Source: Nematopogon swammerdamellus
Taxonomy: Eukaryota > Arthropoda > Insecta > Lepidoptera > Adelidae
Reading direction: 5' to 3'
Assembly (NCBI GenBank): GCA_946902875.1
Contig: OX336345.1
Coordinates: 22,723,395 to 22,787,394, forward strand
Length of the DNA: 64,000 nucleotides
Under the pieces are notes generated by a model. That model saw nothing but the letters and a program-made list of their open reading frames with translations, searched no databases and was not told where the DNA came from. Shown in pieces: positions 10,971-22,150 of this stretch (position 1 is its first letter; each line of letters opens with the position of its first letter). A program made the translations under genes and the position numbers.

Positions 10971-11063
10971 CCTTTTTTTTTTTAAGTAATCCGGTATGGG
11001 TCGCTGAGTCAGAGGGGCCAAAGCACATGCTCTGACTAGCCAATATCACATCTGTCATGCATG
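10971..11063 (-). mobile_element. Type C SINE tail, inverted relative to its neighbour
   Basis: Reverse complement of the tail at 11390-11477 (ATCCGGTATGGGTCGCTGAG, GCCAATATCAC). With 11161-11477 it forms an inverted SINE pair just past the kinase stop codon. Confidence 0.6.
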
Positions 11064-11160
11064 ACGGTTGACAAACAGAACGGTGGACAGATCTCCAGTG
11101 TGTGTTTCGCGTTTGATATCTGTCAGTTGAATTTGATTCCATCGTCAACGCCAACAATTT

Positions 11161-11477
11161 GAGCGGCGGGTGGCTGAGTAGTTTGGGCTTCTCATGCGAG
11201 AGGTCCGAGGTTTTTTTTCTGATGGCTGTTTCACCGTTCGGAACCGGTATAAAACTGTAGGTCCCTTCCCTTGCCCCTTACTAGGTGGTAGGCTCAAATT
11301 GTAGCCGACTGGGTTGGTAACACCGTACTGGGTGTAAGATGGCTGCGTTCTCCTCTAGTCCAGTATAAAGTCTCCACTATGGCACCTTCCTTCTCGGAGG
11401 TGATATTGGCTATTCGGAAGATGTACTTTGGTCCCTCCGACTCAGCCACCCATACCGGATTACAAAAAAAAAACTGA
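11161..11477 (+). mobile_element. Type C SINE, near full length
   Basis: Starts GAGCGGCGGGTGGCTGAGTA, then GTAGGTCCCTTCCC..ACTAGGTGGTAGGCTCAAATT, then GTTCTCCTCTAGTCCAGTAT and GGAGGTGATATTGGCT, ending GATTACAAAAAAAAAA. The central part resembles that of the 5S/tRNA SINE, but head and tail differ. Confidence 0.7.
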
Positions 11478-11639
11478 CAGATACCAAACGCTAAGGGAAC
11501 ACACTGAAGGTCTGTCATATGTCAAGTCTGTTTTTGTCAACTGTCATAAAGTCGCTCTAGCAGCAAATCTGACTTTGATCGCTTCCGACCCTACTACTCG
11601 ACCTCCGTTCACTGTAGCGTGATGTTGTAATAGCCTATA

Positions 11640-13030
11640 AGCATTTTGAAGAAGGTGCGATTGAATTGTCAAAAACCCCTTTTAAATGGGTCAAGCTGTT
11701 CTTGATTTATATATAAGCTTACGTACATACGTGTATAGGCAGATAGCAGACTTTGAATTTTATAGGAATTTTTACACAGGATGGTGTGTATGAAATGAGT
11801 TTCTTACCAGCGCGCACTGCCATACAAAGTGTATACAAAACCACAGAACATAAAAACTTTTAGAAGTGGATGACTTATTAGTATGAACTCTGGTACACTC
11901 TTCCTGCCCATATATTTCCCCCTCAAGTCTCTGGTCCTTCAAGAGGGGCGTGAATAGGCACCTCTCAGTCCGGCATGGCATTCGCAATCCCCTTTTATGA
12001 ATGTCCATAGGCGTCGTTAGACACGTTTAGGGTGACTGCGAAAAAGGTCGCGCTTTCAATAAAAAAAAAATTCACTGCTGGAATGTGGGAACATCCTCCG
12101 TGCAATTCGTAAGAAAACATAAAATTAGCCTAAGACAATCCTATTTATATACAGTTTTACAAATAGTCATGTTTCCGAAATATCCCATATTAGGAGTTAG
12201 TTTTTTTTTTCTGTGTTTTTCTAGTGATATTTTTTAGTAGAATTTTGAAATTGAACCTGACCATCATTCCTCACTATCCATTTAGGAATTTCCTTGAAGT
12301 TTTCATGTAAACTTATAAGAGAGGCCCTATAGACCCAATATTTTCTTTTTCAATATTTTAGTTAGACACATTAGTTTTGGAGATAAGCACGCTCGATTTT
12401 CTTATGCATTTTAAAATTATAAAAAAGATATATTTGTATTTCTTATAACAAGTGGTTTCATTTGATAGGTACATCAGATGATACACTTAAAAAAAAAATT
12501 TTTTTTATCTTCTAATTTGTCCAAATCGAAATTTGTTCATTCCCGCTATATACATCCGTGATTGGGTCACCAGACTCTATAAACGAACGTAAGTTTCAAG
12601 CCAAGACAATAAGGTGCGACCGACGGACAGACAGACAGGGTTCCGTTTTTTTCTCTTTTGAGGTACGGAACCGTAAAAAGTATGCAGAGCTACGCTTACT
12701 TGTAGTACGCACCATGAGTCGTCGCGTTAGATACTTCTATTTCGTTTTTATGTTCTGTGTGCGTAACAACGCGTCTAGATTAGTCGGCTCAATGAGTTTC
12801 TAGCTTATCTTGGCGAGAGCGCCATCTTCATTCCTTATTTTACTAAGGCGCCATAGACGACTAACCGAAATGGGTGTTTGCAAACATTTTTAATATTTCA
12901 CACTATTTACGAATTAGCACGTTGAAAAGGGTTGGATCGAGCAATTCAAAAAAGTTGACAATACGTGTTTTGGACCACATGTAATTTATCTATCGAGCGT
13001 ACTCTTTTACAAGTACCTTAGTCATCATTA
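11640..13030. other. Repeat-rich stretch without a gene
   Basis: Contains a LINE tail at 11925-12070 (CTTCAAGAGGGGCGTGAATA .. TTTCAATAAAAAAAAAA), comparable to 60484-60640, and a GGGTTCCGT-family fragment near 12600-12680. No supported coding region. Confidence 0.5.
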
Positions 13031-13375
13031 GTCAGCCTTGGTAGCTCAGTGGTGCGGTCGGTCGACTGTTGTTAAGCAACTCTGAGCGCGGTCTGTACTC
13101 GAATGGTTGACCGCTGTAGGTTGAAACTGTAGATCCCTTCCCTTCTTACCTTAACTAGGTGGTAGGGTTTATACCGCCCGGGTTGGTACCACTGTACTGA
13201 ATGAAACGTCGGTCGAAACGGCTATATAAATAGTCCGTGTTTTCCGTACAGTTCAGTGTAGCCGACATGAAATGAAGGGAAGCACTGACATGGCACCTAA
13301 TTCACCCGGTGTTATGGGCCGACATCACGAATGTTGTAGGTGATGTAGCCAACCGTGTCAGTTTCCAAAAAAAAA
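13031..13375 (+). mobile_element. 5S/tRNA-chimeric SINE, full-length copy
   Basis: Order: tRNA-like head (GGTAGCTCAGTGGTGCGGTC); 5S-like segment at 13071-13117 (GTTAAGCAAC..GAGCGCGGTC..GTACT..AATGG.TGACCGC); central domain (CTTCCCTTCTTACCTTAACT); tail ..GCCAACCGTGTCAGTTTCC and a 9-bp A run. Followed with no gap by the composite repeat at 13376. Confidence 0.8.
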
Positions 13376-14285
13376 TTGGTTGTCTGTAAAGTTGGTTTAC
13401 GGACGATAGTTTTACGTGATGAAGTGGAATAATCGTAGTACATAGAGCAAAGATCAGTAATTCTATTTCCAGTAGAAAGATTAATCATCTTGTGACTGGC
13501 CATCAATAAACGCCTTAAAAAATTTAAACACCGTAACATTGCTTAAAAAAGAAAAAAAAACAAAACAAAATTTGAGGGATTCGAACCCATTGTCAAAAAA
13601 TACAAATCCTACACTCTTACCACTCTTACAAGCTCACTGGCTGACAAAACATGAAAATGTTTATTGGAAAAATTATGAAAACCTAAAAATGCACTATTTC
13701 GAAATTTCAACATAATATAAAATAATCTTAAAATTTAACTATGCTGTTCCCACTTAGCACCGTTTTATAATTAGCAGATTTAAATATATAATTATTATTT
13801 AATTCAAATACGATACTCCTGGCGCCATCTTAGGACTTAAATGAAGACTAATTTCATGTTACCTTTAAAACGTCGCTGACGGTACATCTGTCTGACTCCC
13901 CCTATAAAATCAATGTATAACCTGGTTATTTTAATCTCTTTGATTTAAGTACATGACTGAAGTGCTAGATGTCGATCCATGAAATATTCACTAACTGTTC
14001 CCAAATTCGCCTCATAAGCACACGACCGATTAACCGTGTGGTTTAAGACGTCGGTCGCAATATATTGGTGGCAGGGACCGAGGGTTCGAGGCTCGCAAAA
14101 GACGGAGAAATATATTTTGTATTTCCTACTATTGTATATGCCTCTCTATCGCGCTCTCGCTTGCACACACAGGTCTCTATCGCGCTCTCGCTTGCACACA
14201 CAGGTTTAGATGGAACGTGACACTTCTTCGTGCGTGCAGCCGGTGTTCATCAATTTATAAGACGTGACGTCATCACGTCAAAAAC
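13376..14285 (+). mobile_element. Composite repeat 'family X', long copy
   Basis: End A is TTGGTTGTCTGTAAAGTTGG..GATAGTTTTACGTGATGA; end B is TAAGACGTGACGTCATCACG plus an A run. The interior holds two tRNA-like segments with B-box-like GGTTCGA motifs (13565-13640 on the minus strand, 14030-14100 on the plus) and a doubled 29-bp unit TCTATCGCGCTCTCGCTTGC... Other copies: 28690-29062 (-), 36980-37503 (+), 49600-51372 (-, interrupted). Confidence 0.65.
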
Positions 14286-14289
14286 CTAC

Positions 14290-15040
14290 TAGTTCGCAAA
14301 CAGTGTGAAATATCGTAATTATTTTTGCGAAAACACCTGTTTGGCCGGTCCGAACGCCGAATGTTGCTGCCTTCGCTCATTCTCGTCGGAGAAACGGACG
14401 ATTCCGTCCAAATTGACTTTTGCATTTTTTTATTCATTCCTGTTTGATCCAAGTTTTATTCTATATATATTTTTTATTGTAGACGGATTGCGTACTTCGG
14501 GCTGCTGTAGACTCTGGCAAGGGTTGGCAAAAAACAACTATGTTCTTAACAATTGTTTTAAACTGAAGCATGTTTTAATAAAAAAAACTGAACAGTGTTT
14601 TTAAACTAAAAAAGTTTTTTTTTGTCAATCCTCTCCACGGAGAGGCCATTGCGGTTTAGAGATGAAATATGACCTGTAGCGCCATAGGAAGTATGCATTT
14701 AGATATGTGATGAATGATAAGTTGCGGTGTGCTCTGTTTCTAGACATGCGGAAAATACATACACGCCAAACTCATAACCCTTCCTTTTTTGGTTTCACCA
14801 TAGTCGGGTAAAAAGGACATTGACCTTTGAGTGTTAGCTCCCTTGCACAAGGTGGCGCGCAAGCTCTTACGCTGGTTCACCACAAGCAGCGGAGCTAGAA
14901 ATTTCCTTGTGGTCTGTAAACAGAGTGTACTATACCGAAGTATGATATAAATCGAAGTGTTTCGGTTGAAGGACCAATTTGTAAAGCCGCGTTGACACAA
15001 TCAAATTAGATAAAGCAATTTTGACAAAGTATCTTTGATA
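14290..15040. other. Gene-free stretch
   Basis: AT-rich DNA. The frames at 14305-14604 and 14740-15000 lack recognisable domains, splice context or codon bias. Confidence 0.4.
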
Positions 15041-15044
15041 CCTA

Positions 15045-15185
15045 TTTTTTATTAGAAAAATGCAAATCGAAAATCATCGGAAATAATACATCCCGACCAG
15101 GATTCGAACCTGGGTATCTTGGGCTTTAGGCTTGAGCCGCCAACGCGATAACCAACCACACCAAGGTTCAATGTAGAACCGTGCA
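15045..15185 (-). mobile_element. tRNA-derived SINE, left arm of an inverted pair
   Basis: Read on the minus strand: GTGGTTGGTTATCGCGTTGG (A-box region), CAGGTTCGAATCCTGG (perfect T-arm) and tail CGATGATTTTCGATTTGCAT. It carries about 9 nt between the anticodon-like stem and the T-arm that the + copy lacks. Confidence 0.75.
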
Positions 15186-15267
15186 AGTTGACTGTCCGCA
15201 AAAATTGTGCGACATCATTCATGGAGGTGCAATAGATCGAACATTTGGAGAGAATATACATGTAACG

Positions 15268-15390
15268 GCCCGGTGGTGTAGTTGGTTATCGCGTTGGCGG
15301 CTCAAGCCAGAGACCCAGGTTCGAATCCTGGTCGGGATGTATTTTTTCCGATGATTTTCGATTTGCATTTTTCTAATTAAAAATATATAT
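15268..15390 (+). mobile_element. tRNA-derived SINE, right arm of the inverted pair
   Basis: Same family: GTGGTGTAGTTGGTTATCGC, an anticodon-like stem TTGGC/GCCAG, T-arm CCAGG TTCGAAT CCTGG, and tail to about 15390. The anticodon loop lacks the invariant T33 and there is a SINE tail, so it is not a functional tRNA gene. Confidence 0.75.
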
Positions 15391-15399
15391 AAAGCGGGC

Positions 15400-15950
15400 A
15401 CGTGCTTAGTACTAACATATAAACATAAAAATATATCTTTGATACCGTTTGACTCATAACCAGGAATCGAAATAGGTAAAGTATGAATTACCTAATGTTG
15501 GGGAGAAGACATATTATGGAGTGGTCAAAACCACCTCTGTCGGGAATTCTGAAAAATTCCCGGGAATTCCAGCATTAGAAAAATATATCCTGCTAGTGTA
15601 GTAGTAGTAACTTACGTAAAACTTAGTAACTTTTCACACTTGTAACATGCTGTTATGTATGAATAACTTATTTAAAAACCCAAAAAATATTTTGAATAAC
15701 TTTTTGGTATGGAAGTTATTTTGATTTGAAAATAGTTTTTTGGGATTTTTCATAAGGTATTCATAGTAATTGAAAAGTTTAGCGCCGTCATAGTCCACTT
15801 TGATTGGACGACGATGTGTGCCACGGTCAAAGTAGCGTCTAAATAGTTATCGAAACTGCTTTGTCCAAGCGAATTTTGATTGTGTCAACGCGGCTTAAGA
15901 TAATGTAGATGACTTTTACTAAAACGAGAAGCATAGAAGGTCAGCCAAGG
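15400..15950. other. Gene-free stretch
   Basis: AT-rich; nothing coding or clearly repeated is visible to me. Confidence 0.35.
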
Positions 15951-15954
15951 AAGG

Positions 15955-16275
15955 AAGGTGTGGAACTAAGCTTGCGATGGCTTCACCGAACATATCCGGG
16001 CCCATCGGCAGTAGAGGAGGGTATTAATCGAGTTCGGGACTAGCGAGTGGCCACTCTAAATTTCCCGCGCATGCTTCACGTTTCGGCTCGCAGCAAGCCC
16101 GCGTCCGCTAGTCTGCGTTGACTAGGACGCGGGGAAACCACCAGTCCCGCTCTCGACCTCCCTCTCTCTACTTATCCATATTCTGTAGGATGCTTCCAGT
16201 GACGTTTTCGAAGGTCTATCCATATATGAGCTTAGCGTCGATCTTGGCAGCCCCAGATTCTTGAAGAGAGAGTAA
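15955..16275 (-). mobile_element. 5'-truncated LINE end (restriction-like endonuclease family)
   Basis: Reverse complement of 33890-34200, with few differences: GTAGAGGAGGGT, CTCGCTAGTCCCGA, CGTTTCGGCTCGC, CCAGTCCCGCTCTCGACCTC, ATATATGAGCTTAGCGTCGA. About 320 bp of 3' sequence only. Confidence 0.7.
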
Positions 16276-16299
16276 GTGGGAAGAGTAATGACGCCATAA

Positions 16300-17390
16300 A
16301 AGCATTGGCTGTCCTCTAAAATCTGATGTTTCTTATTTTAGTAAAAGTGTACTTGTACTTTGTATGTTGGTATGAAAGAGGCGCTTTCAGGACCTTTGTA
16401 TATTGTGTGCCAAGCCAAATGTAATGTCCCGAAATATAATGAACTCTGGTCTCCCTATTCACACTAGAGATGGGATGGTATTTATTATTTATGCGGGAAT
16501 TATATTTGTGCATATATTTGTGATTATAGTCAATCACTACAACGAAAAGTAAATTTACGAATTAGGCACATTTAAAAAAAATTATATTCTACTAAGTCTA
16601 AACCAAATGTTTTACAAACGTTTATTTATGAGTTTATATTATATTTTAGGTATTCGGTTATACCAATTTTTATACACGGTGGAAAATTTTGGGTGGACCA
16701 TATTTATTTTTTTTTTCTCCGAATACTGATTCTATTTGTGACATTGAATCATTTTTAGTTTCATTTTTTTCACATGAAAAGATTTTAATCTGTTTTTATT
16801 TGCACAAATTTTTAATTTATGGTCACCACCCAAAATGTATACTTATATACCGTTGATGTAACGACATCTATTGCTTCTTGAAAACATTTTTTTTTTCTTT
16901 TCTATTTCTGATTATTTCAGACATTGAAAAGTGTAGGGATATACGACAGCCGCCTAAAGCGATATCGGGTATGTTATCTATCACAGTATTTATACAGATA
17001 TGCTATCACCGCAGACGACTGTATCGAGAATCACATTTTGGCGTGTAGCAGGGTATTAAGTACCATAAAGATTACTCTGACAATTTACATTGTGTTGTAT
17101 TAAGATGCAAATACTGAATGTTACATAACTAACTCAGCAGTGTTGAGTTGTTGAGTGCATTTTGTGTGCTTTGCATAGTATCTCAACGTTGCACGCAGCT
17201 CAATACTGAAATATATATTTATATTATATGACATAAAAAGTACAGTCGGCCCCCCTATAGCTGGTTTTTTTTCTATACCATTATTATGAGAGATAATTAT
17301 TGATGTCTTTGATACCGTATTAAATACCAATGTATAAGCATTTTGGTGCTATTTTTACATAAAAAAGCACTAATTTATATTTAAAAAAAA
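16300..17390. other. Gene-free stretch
   Basis: AT-rich with long T and A runs. No coding evidence and no repeat whose limits I can fix. Confidence 0.35.
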
Positions 17391-17393
17391 AGC

Positions 17394-17785
17394 TGGTCAA
17401 GTGCGAGTCGGCCTCGCTCACCGACGTTTTCGTACCGCCGCATAATTGGTTGGTTTTTGTTATTTCTTGTTTTATTTTTGAGTTTGCACTATAATCACAC
17501 CAACTTTGACACTTGTATGTGTTACCGTTTTTACGATAGAGCAAAAACAAAAAAAAACTAAAATTTTGAAAAAACACATTTCGTGTAGGTATTAAATTTA
17601 TTCTCCTTTAAGGTTTTACTTTTTGTTGTTTTTTTTTTGTATTATTAATTGTTAGTATATCCACCATTATAAGTTATAACGCGTATTGTTTTCAACTGAC
17701 TACCTACAAAAGATACAGCCTTTTAAATGTAGGCAGACGGACGGACGGTCGTAGGCTTCCGTACGTGTACGGAAACCTAAAAATG
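17394..17785 (+). mobile_element. 'GGGTTCCGTA'-family repeat
   Basis: Begins TGGTCAAGTGCGAGTCGGCC and ends GGACGGTCGTAGG..CGTACGGAAACCTAAAAA, the mirror arrangement of the copy at 6748-7102. Confidence 0.55.
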
Positions 17786-17913
17786 GAAGTTAATTAAATA
17801 TGCATTACAGCAGTTCATTCTTGAAACACCCAGTATTAAAAATCATTTGTATGCGCTAAATAATTTACATAAGAACAGTAAGTACTCTGGTTTAGCAGCC
17901 ATTACTATTATTA

Positions 17914-18551
17914 CACTCCGTTCATCCTAGGAACTAATGCCGAGCGGTTTCTCTTTCTCTGTACTTCTCACTCTCGCAAAGGGTGATTGAAGTGACTGTG
18001 AACTGAGGTTATGAATATAGTTTAATTTAAAAAAATTATTGAATTATTGTTTATTTATTTGATGAATGAAAATTTTGCAATAAACCTGTTTATTTTTATT
18101 TTTTGCTTGGAATCAAGTTAAATATTTATATTTTCACTGTAAATTATGTAATATTAAAATTATATACTATTTAAATGTTGTGCCTAATCTACTTACTTCA
18201 GCTGTTTGTTCTATTGTAGGTGGTTAACCATCCAACACAAATAATATACAAAACTTCAAAACAACACGTGAAAAATATGCAAAACAATTAATTCATTATT
18301 ATTATGACGCGTAGGAAAGGCTACTAATTAATGCGTCGACTGACTGGCCGACTGCACCTGGCTACCTGAAACCTTCTCAGAATAAAAACGCAAAAGTAAC
18401 TCCAGGCGCAGCGGCGCACGCGCCGTTATGGTTTTGAGATGACTTTCGCATACACCTATGACTCACAAACTTGTGTCCTGTGTAAAGAAGAGTAATAACC
18501 GTTGCGAGAGCGAGAAACCGCTCGGCATTAGTTGCTAGGATGAACGGAGTA
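17914..18551. mobile_element. 638-bp TA-flanked MITE
   Basis: Terminal inverted repeats of about 40 bp (ACTCCGTTCATCCTAG.AACTAATGCCGAGCGGTTTCTC) bounded by TA at 17912-17913 and 18552-18553. The interior is AT-rich with no transposase, consistent with a non-autonomous Tc1/mariner-type element; the superfamily is inferred from the TA duplication. Confidence 0.85.
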
Positions 18552-18554
18552 TAG

Positions 18555-19080
18555 AGGCGTGCTCTGCACCTCCGCTCCCATACTAACCCAATCGAACGAT
18601 TGCTACAAAACTGTTCGCCATAGGGTAAACATTTTAATTTGCATCAACAGTTCTACACAACATGTGTCTCTCTGCATCGATACAATGGTATCAAAATATG
18701 TGTTCGTTTATGATGATGTCCCCAGAGCGAGGGACGAAACGACGATGTATGTAAGTCGCTTTAATATACCGCGTAAACGAAAACATTACCATAAAGTATA
18801 AAAAAATGCTTACATGAAAAATAATTGTATTAAATGTTAAAACATATTCTTACGAAGTCACAGATCATTGAGTAGATACAAAGTATACTGATCGCAAGTA
18901 TAAGACCGGAATACGAAGAGGTAACCTTGTAACGTAGTTTGAATTTTTTTTTGAACATGTGACATTTTCTTTTCCTAGAAGTACAAACGTGCAAGTACAA
19001 ACTTTACTGCTGGGCAAAGTCAGCTCGGACGTCCGAAACGTCCGTGTGTTGTTACTGGGTCTTTCCGAATTCCTGCATCC
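18555..19080. other. Gene-free stretch
   Basis: No gene or delimited repeat visible. Confidence 0.35.
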
Positions 19081-19145
19081 CCTCCCTCCCGCAACAACCC
19101 CGGCTGTGATTGTTTCACTATGCACCGCATCTGGTCCCCTTGCCC

Positions 19146-19315
19146 TTACTTCAACCACCCCGTTCATATTATATTCTTTCAGATGGTTGTTGTTGTTGTT
19201 GTTGTTGTTGTGGTTCGGACTCGTTCTCCACGCTTAATCCCACTCCATTGTGGGCCTTTTGCGCGTGCTACGGCCTTACTTCAACCTCACCGTTCCTATT
19301 ATATTCTTGCGGATG
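19146..19315 (-). mobile_element. LINE 3' end with (AAC)n tail
   Basis: On the minus strand, a segment ending CGGAGAACGAGTCCGAA-like then (AAC)n (plus strand (GTT)n at 19187-19213). It matches the 3' end of the LINE fragment at 28397-28690. A 40-bp direct repeat (CTTACTTCAACC..CCGTTC.TATTATATTCTT) lies at 19146-19185 and 19273-19312. Confidence 0.6.
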
Positions 19316-20142
19316 GTATGAAATGTTCACCTGTGTCCAAATGGTCTTGTAGTGATAGTTCGATTACGTTAGTATGGGAATCAGAGACATACAGCGTGCT
19401 CTTTACTTCAGAAATACAAAGCTCATGTTTCTAATAAAATGTATGCGGTATAATCCGCGGCCGGTCAGAAGACAACAGAACCTTGTCACACTGATTTGTC
19501 TCTGATAATATACTGCATTTGTGTGATTTAAACCCGCTTTTAAGGAGCGTGCAGGTTGTAATGTTCGACTGGTATTTAGAGGTTATAATGAAAAGTGAAA
19601 TTGCCAAAAATGTACGAAAGCAATAGATGTGTCGCTAGTCTTGTAATAGCTTTTAGTCTTAAGTTACTCGATTACTGTTAGTTTGTAAATGGACTGTTTA
19701 ATCATCACACTTTTTTGTATGGTATAAAAAAAAAAAAATTATTTTTTTATTTTTTTTAAACACCACTTGATTTTAATATGTACTATTAAGCCGTTTAGTA
19801 TTACCAGGATAAGCGAAAGTGTAATAAATAACAGGCTGATTTACAAATTGTCTTAAAATGTATGCCACACGAAGACTGGACATTATGTACAAAACATTGA
19901 CTTCTTCATGAAATTGATTACATGGTCCGCTTTGCTTATATTCCATGTACAGATTTACATGAAAGTTTAGAAAACGTAGTTGCGGGCGTTGCAGTCTCCC
20001 TGTTGACAACACTGTATTTTCACATCATATTTTTAAGGGTAATCTTGATACATACCGTATTTTATTTTTCTGTTTAAGACACTTATCTTAAGTATGCTAT
20101 AGTTTTTTTTATAAAAAAAAAAATGGTAGACTTTGTGTTGTC

Positions 20143-20212
20143 TTTTTTTTTTATTGAAACTGACACGGTTGGCTACATCACCTACAATATCCGTGATGTC
20201 AGCCCGTAACAC
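20143..20212 (-). mobile_element. 5S/tRNA-chimeric SINE tail fragment
   Basis: Poly-T then TTGAAACTGACACGGTTGGC..CATCACCTACAATATCCGTG: the reverse complement of the family tail, cut off after about 60 bp. Confidence 0.6.
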
Positions 20213-20460
20213 GTAACACTTCACTTCGTGGACTTTCAAAGGTCAATGTAAAAATAAAAGATTTTTAAAATACTGCAAGTACCTACAATTTGAAAATGTT
20301 TATATGAATTCAGCCAATGTTTCCGTTTCTTTTAGTGTTGCCAAACTGTGGAACGGTTCTAATAAATGCGTAGTTCAACAAGATTCAAAGTTCGAATTTT
20401 TTGCTATTATTTATCATTATGTCAACATGTACGCACATTATTGAGCAAATAAGGACTATA

Positions 20461-20830
20461 GTCTGTTTTTTTGGAAGACGGAGTAAATTGACGTTTGACT
20501 GACATTAGAGTGTTGCACGCTCTGCACCACTAGTGATTGTAGTCGATGAAAATAGTATCGACTTTTACACGACACGAACACGACACGATACACCTTCACA
20601 CATATTATGCGCTACCTGTGGCGCTGCCTTAAACTTAACATTTTTCTAGCTAGATTTAGCTTAATATGTTGTCAATTAAATCCACAATTAGGTAAATATT
20701 AGAGTTTACAGCATTTCATTAGTTAATCAATCGATAAAAGTATCGATAGCAACTACATGCCTATTTAAAATTTGCCAGAAACTGGCAACACTCCAAACGT
20801 CACTTTACTCCGTCTTCCAAAAAAACAGAC
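20461..20830. mobile_element. 370-bp TA-flanked MITE
   Basis: Terminal inverted repeats of about 40 bp (GTCTGTTTTTTTGGAAGACG..GAGTAAA.TGACGTTT) bounded by TA at 20459-20460 and 20831-20832. The interior has a short inverted ATCGATAAAAGTATCGAT motif. Confidence 0.85.
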
Positions 20831-21164
20831 TATAGATTGTCTAATGCTAACTCTTGTCTGTATATTGTGCATGTGCATAGTCAAATGGTGCAAACTGTTC
20901 TCACTTCATTAGGCAATATTGGTTTGTGATGGTCAGTACAAAAGGTTGTTTTTGGACAAGCGTAAAGTATATTCTTAGGCCGGGCGAAAAAAAACGGGCA
21001 TCGACGCTTAGCGTTACCATCCGTTCGAATTTGTTCAGACATGTCCGGACTTTCAAAGGTCAATGTTCTGTTTTAAACGTGGTTTGGAAATAGAGTATAG
21101 TCCATTTTGCGCTTTATTTATCGATGTTTTGTTGTTTATTTACCGGAGAGTTACCTCCACTGTA

Positions 21165-21422
21165 GAGAGCGTTTCAACTAAAAGTTCCCTTCGCCGTTAT
21201 GTTGGCTGCACTGTCTATCTGTCAAAACAGCGTTGAGGGTTGCTATGTGTACAGATTTACCCGTAATTATCGGTATTTACCGTATTTATTATATGGTAAT
21301 ACCGATTACATTATTAGGTAATATAATCTTCACAATCTGGCAATACGAATTTAAGCAATGACAGTGACACTGACAGTGGAGCCAACATAACGGCGAAGGG
21401 AACTTTTAGTTGAAACGCTCTC
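21165..21422. mobile_element. 258-bp TA-flanked MITE with 45-bp inverted repeats
   Basis: The ends GAGAGCGTTTCAACTAAAAG..TTCCCTTCGCCGTTATGTTGGCT are nearly perfect inverted repeats, with TA at 21163-21164 and 21423-21424. No coding capacity. Confidence 0.85.
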
Positions 21423-21429
21423 TAACTCT

Positions 21430-22150
21430 CCGCATAATGCATTGACACGGCAGACGCTTGCTTGATCCAGCCATTACACCTCTGATCTGTGGTGTTATAG
21501 ATTAGATTTTAGATCCCAAAAATTGTGACATATATTGACAACAAGAACATTTTAATAGGTTTGAACGTCAGACTGTCCAATGCTTATATGAGAAACAGCG
21601 TCGCCGAGCTCCGCGAGTAGCGGAGGGGACGGCGCGCGCACTGATTGGTTGGTAACGAATTAAATTTGTACGTTTATACAAACGTAGTGTTAGGTACGCT
21701 GGCGGGGGGAAGGTCCGACGTCCTTACCTATTAAAATGTTCTAGATTGACAACTTCCAAAATGCTTCACATACCTAGTTTTAAGTATACAAGTACGTAAA
21801 TTGTATTATAAGTGTATATTTAGCGAGAGATGGCCTTATCGTGCTGACGACAATGGTTCTAAGTTTTTTCATAAGGTGTCCATATACACAGGGGTGTTTA
21901 TTCTCCACCATGTGTGCCTGCTTACACTGAAGCAATATTTTGATAGCCATAATATATTTTAGCTGTCTTCTAGATGTTTGGACGCATTTTGCAAATAATT
22001 TGTATTTTGAGATACATGTATCCATTACCGTGTAAGATTTGTATACACCGATGACACTAGTGGAACGCTTTGTCCATTAAATTATTTTTGTAAAATTTGT
22101 ATAACATTTTTTATTTCATGTATACAAGGTGCCTCTATTAGCTGCAAATA
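21430..22150. other. Gene-free stretch
   Basis: AT-rich with one GC-richer patch near 21600-21720. No supported gene. Confidence 0.35.

Noticed and set aside
15268..15342. Functional tRNA gene
   Set aside because: The T-arm is perfect but position 33 is not T, the acceptor stem is weak, and a SINE tail and an inverted sister copy follow.
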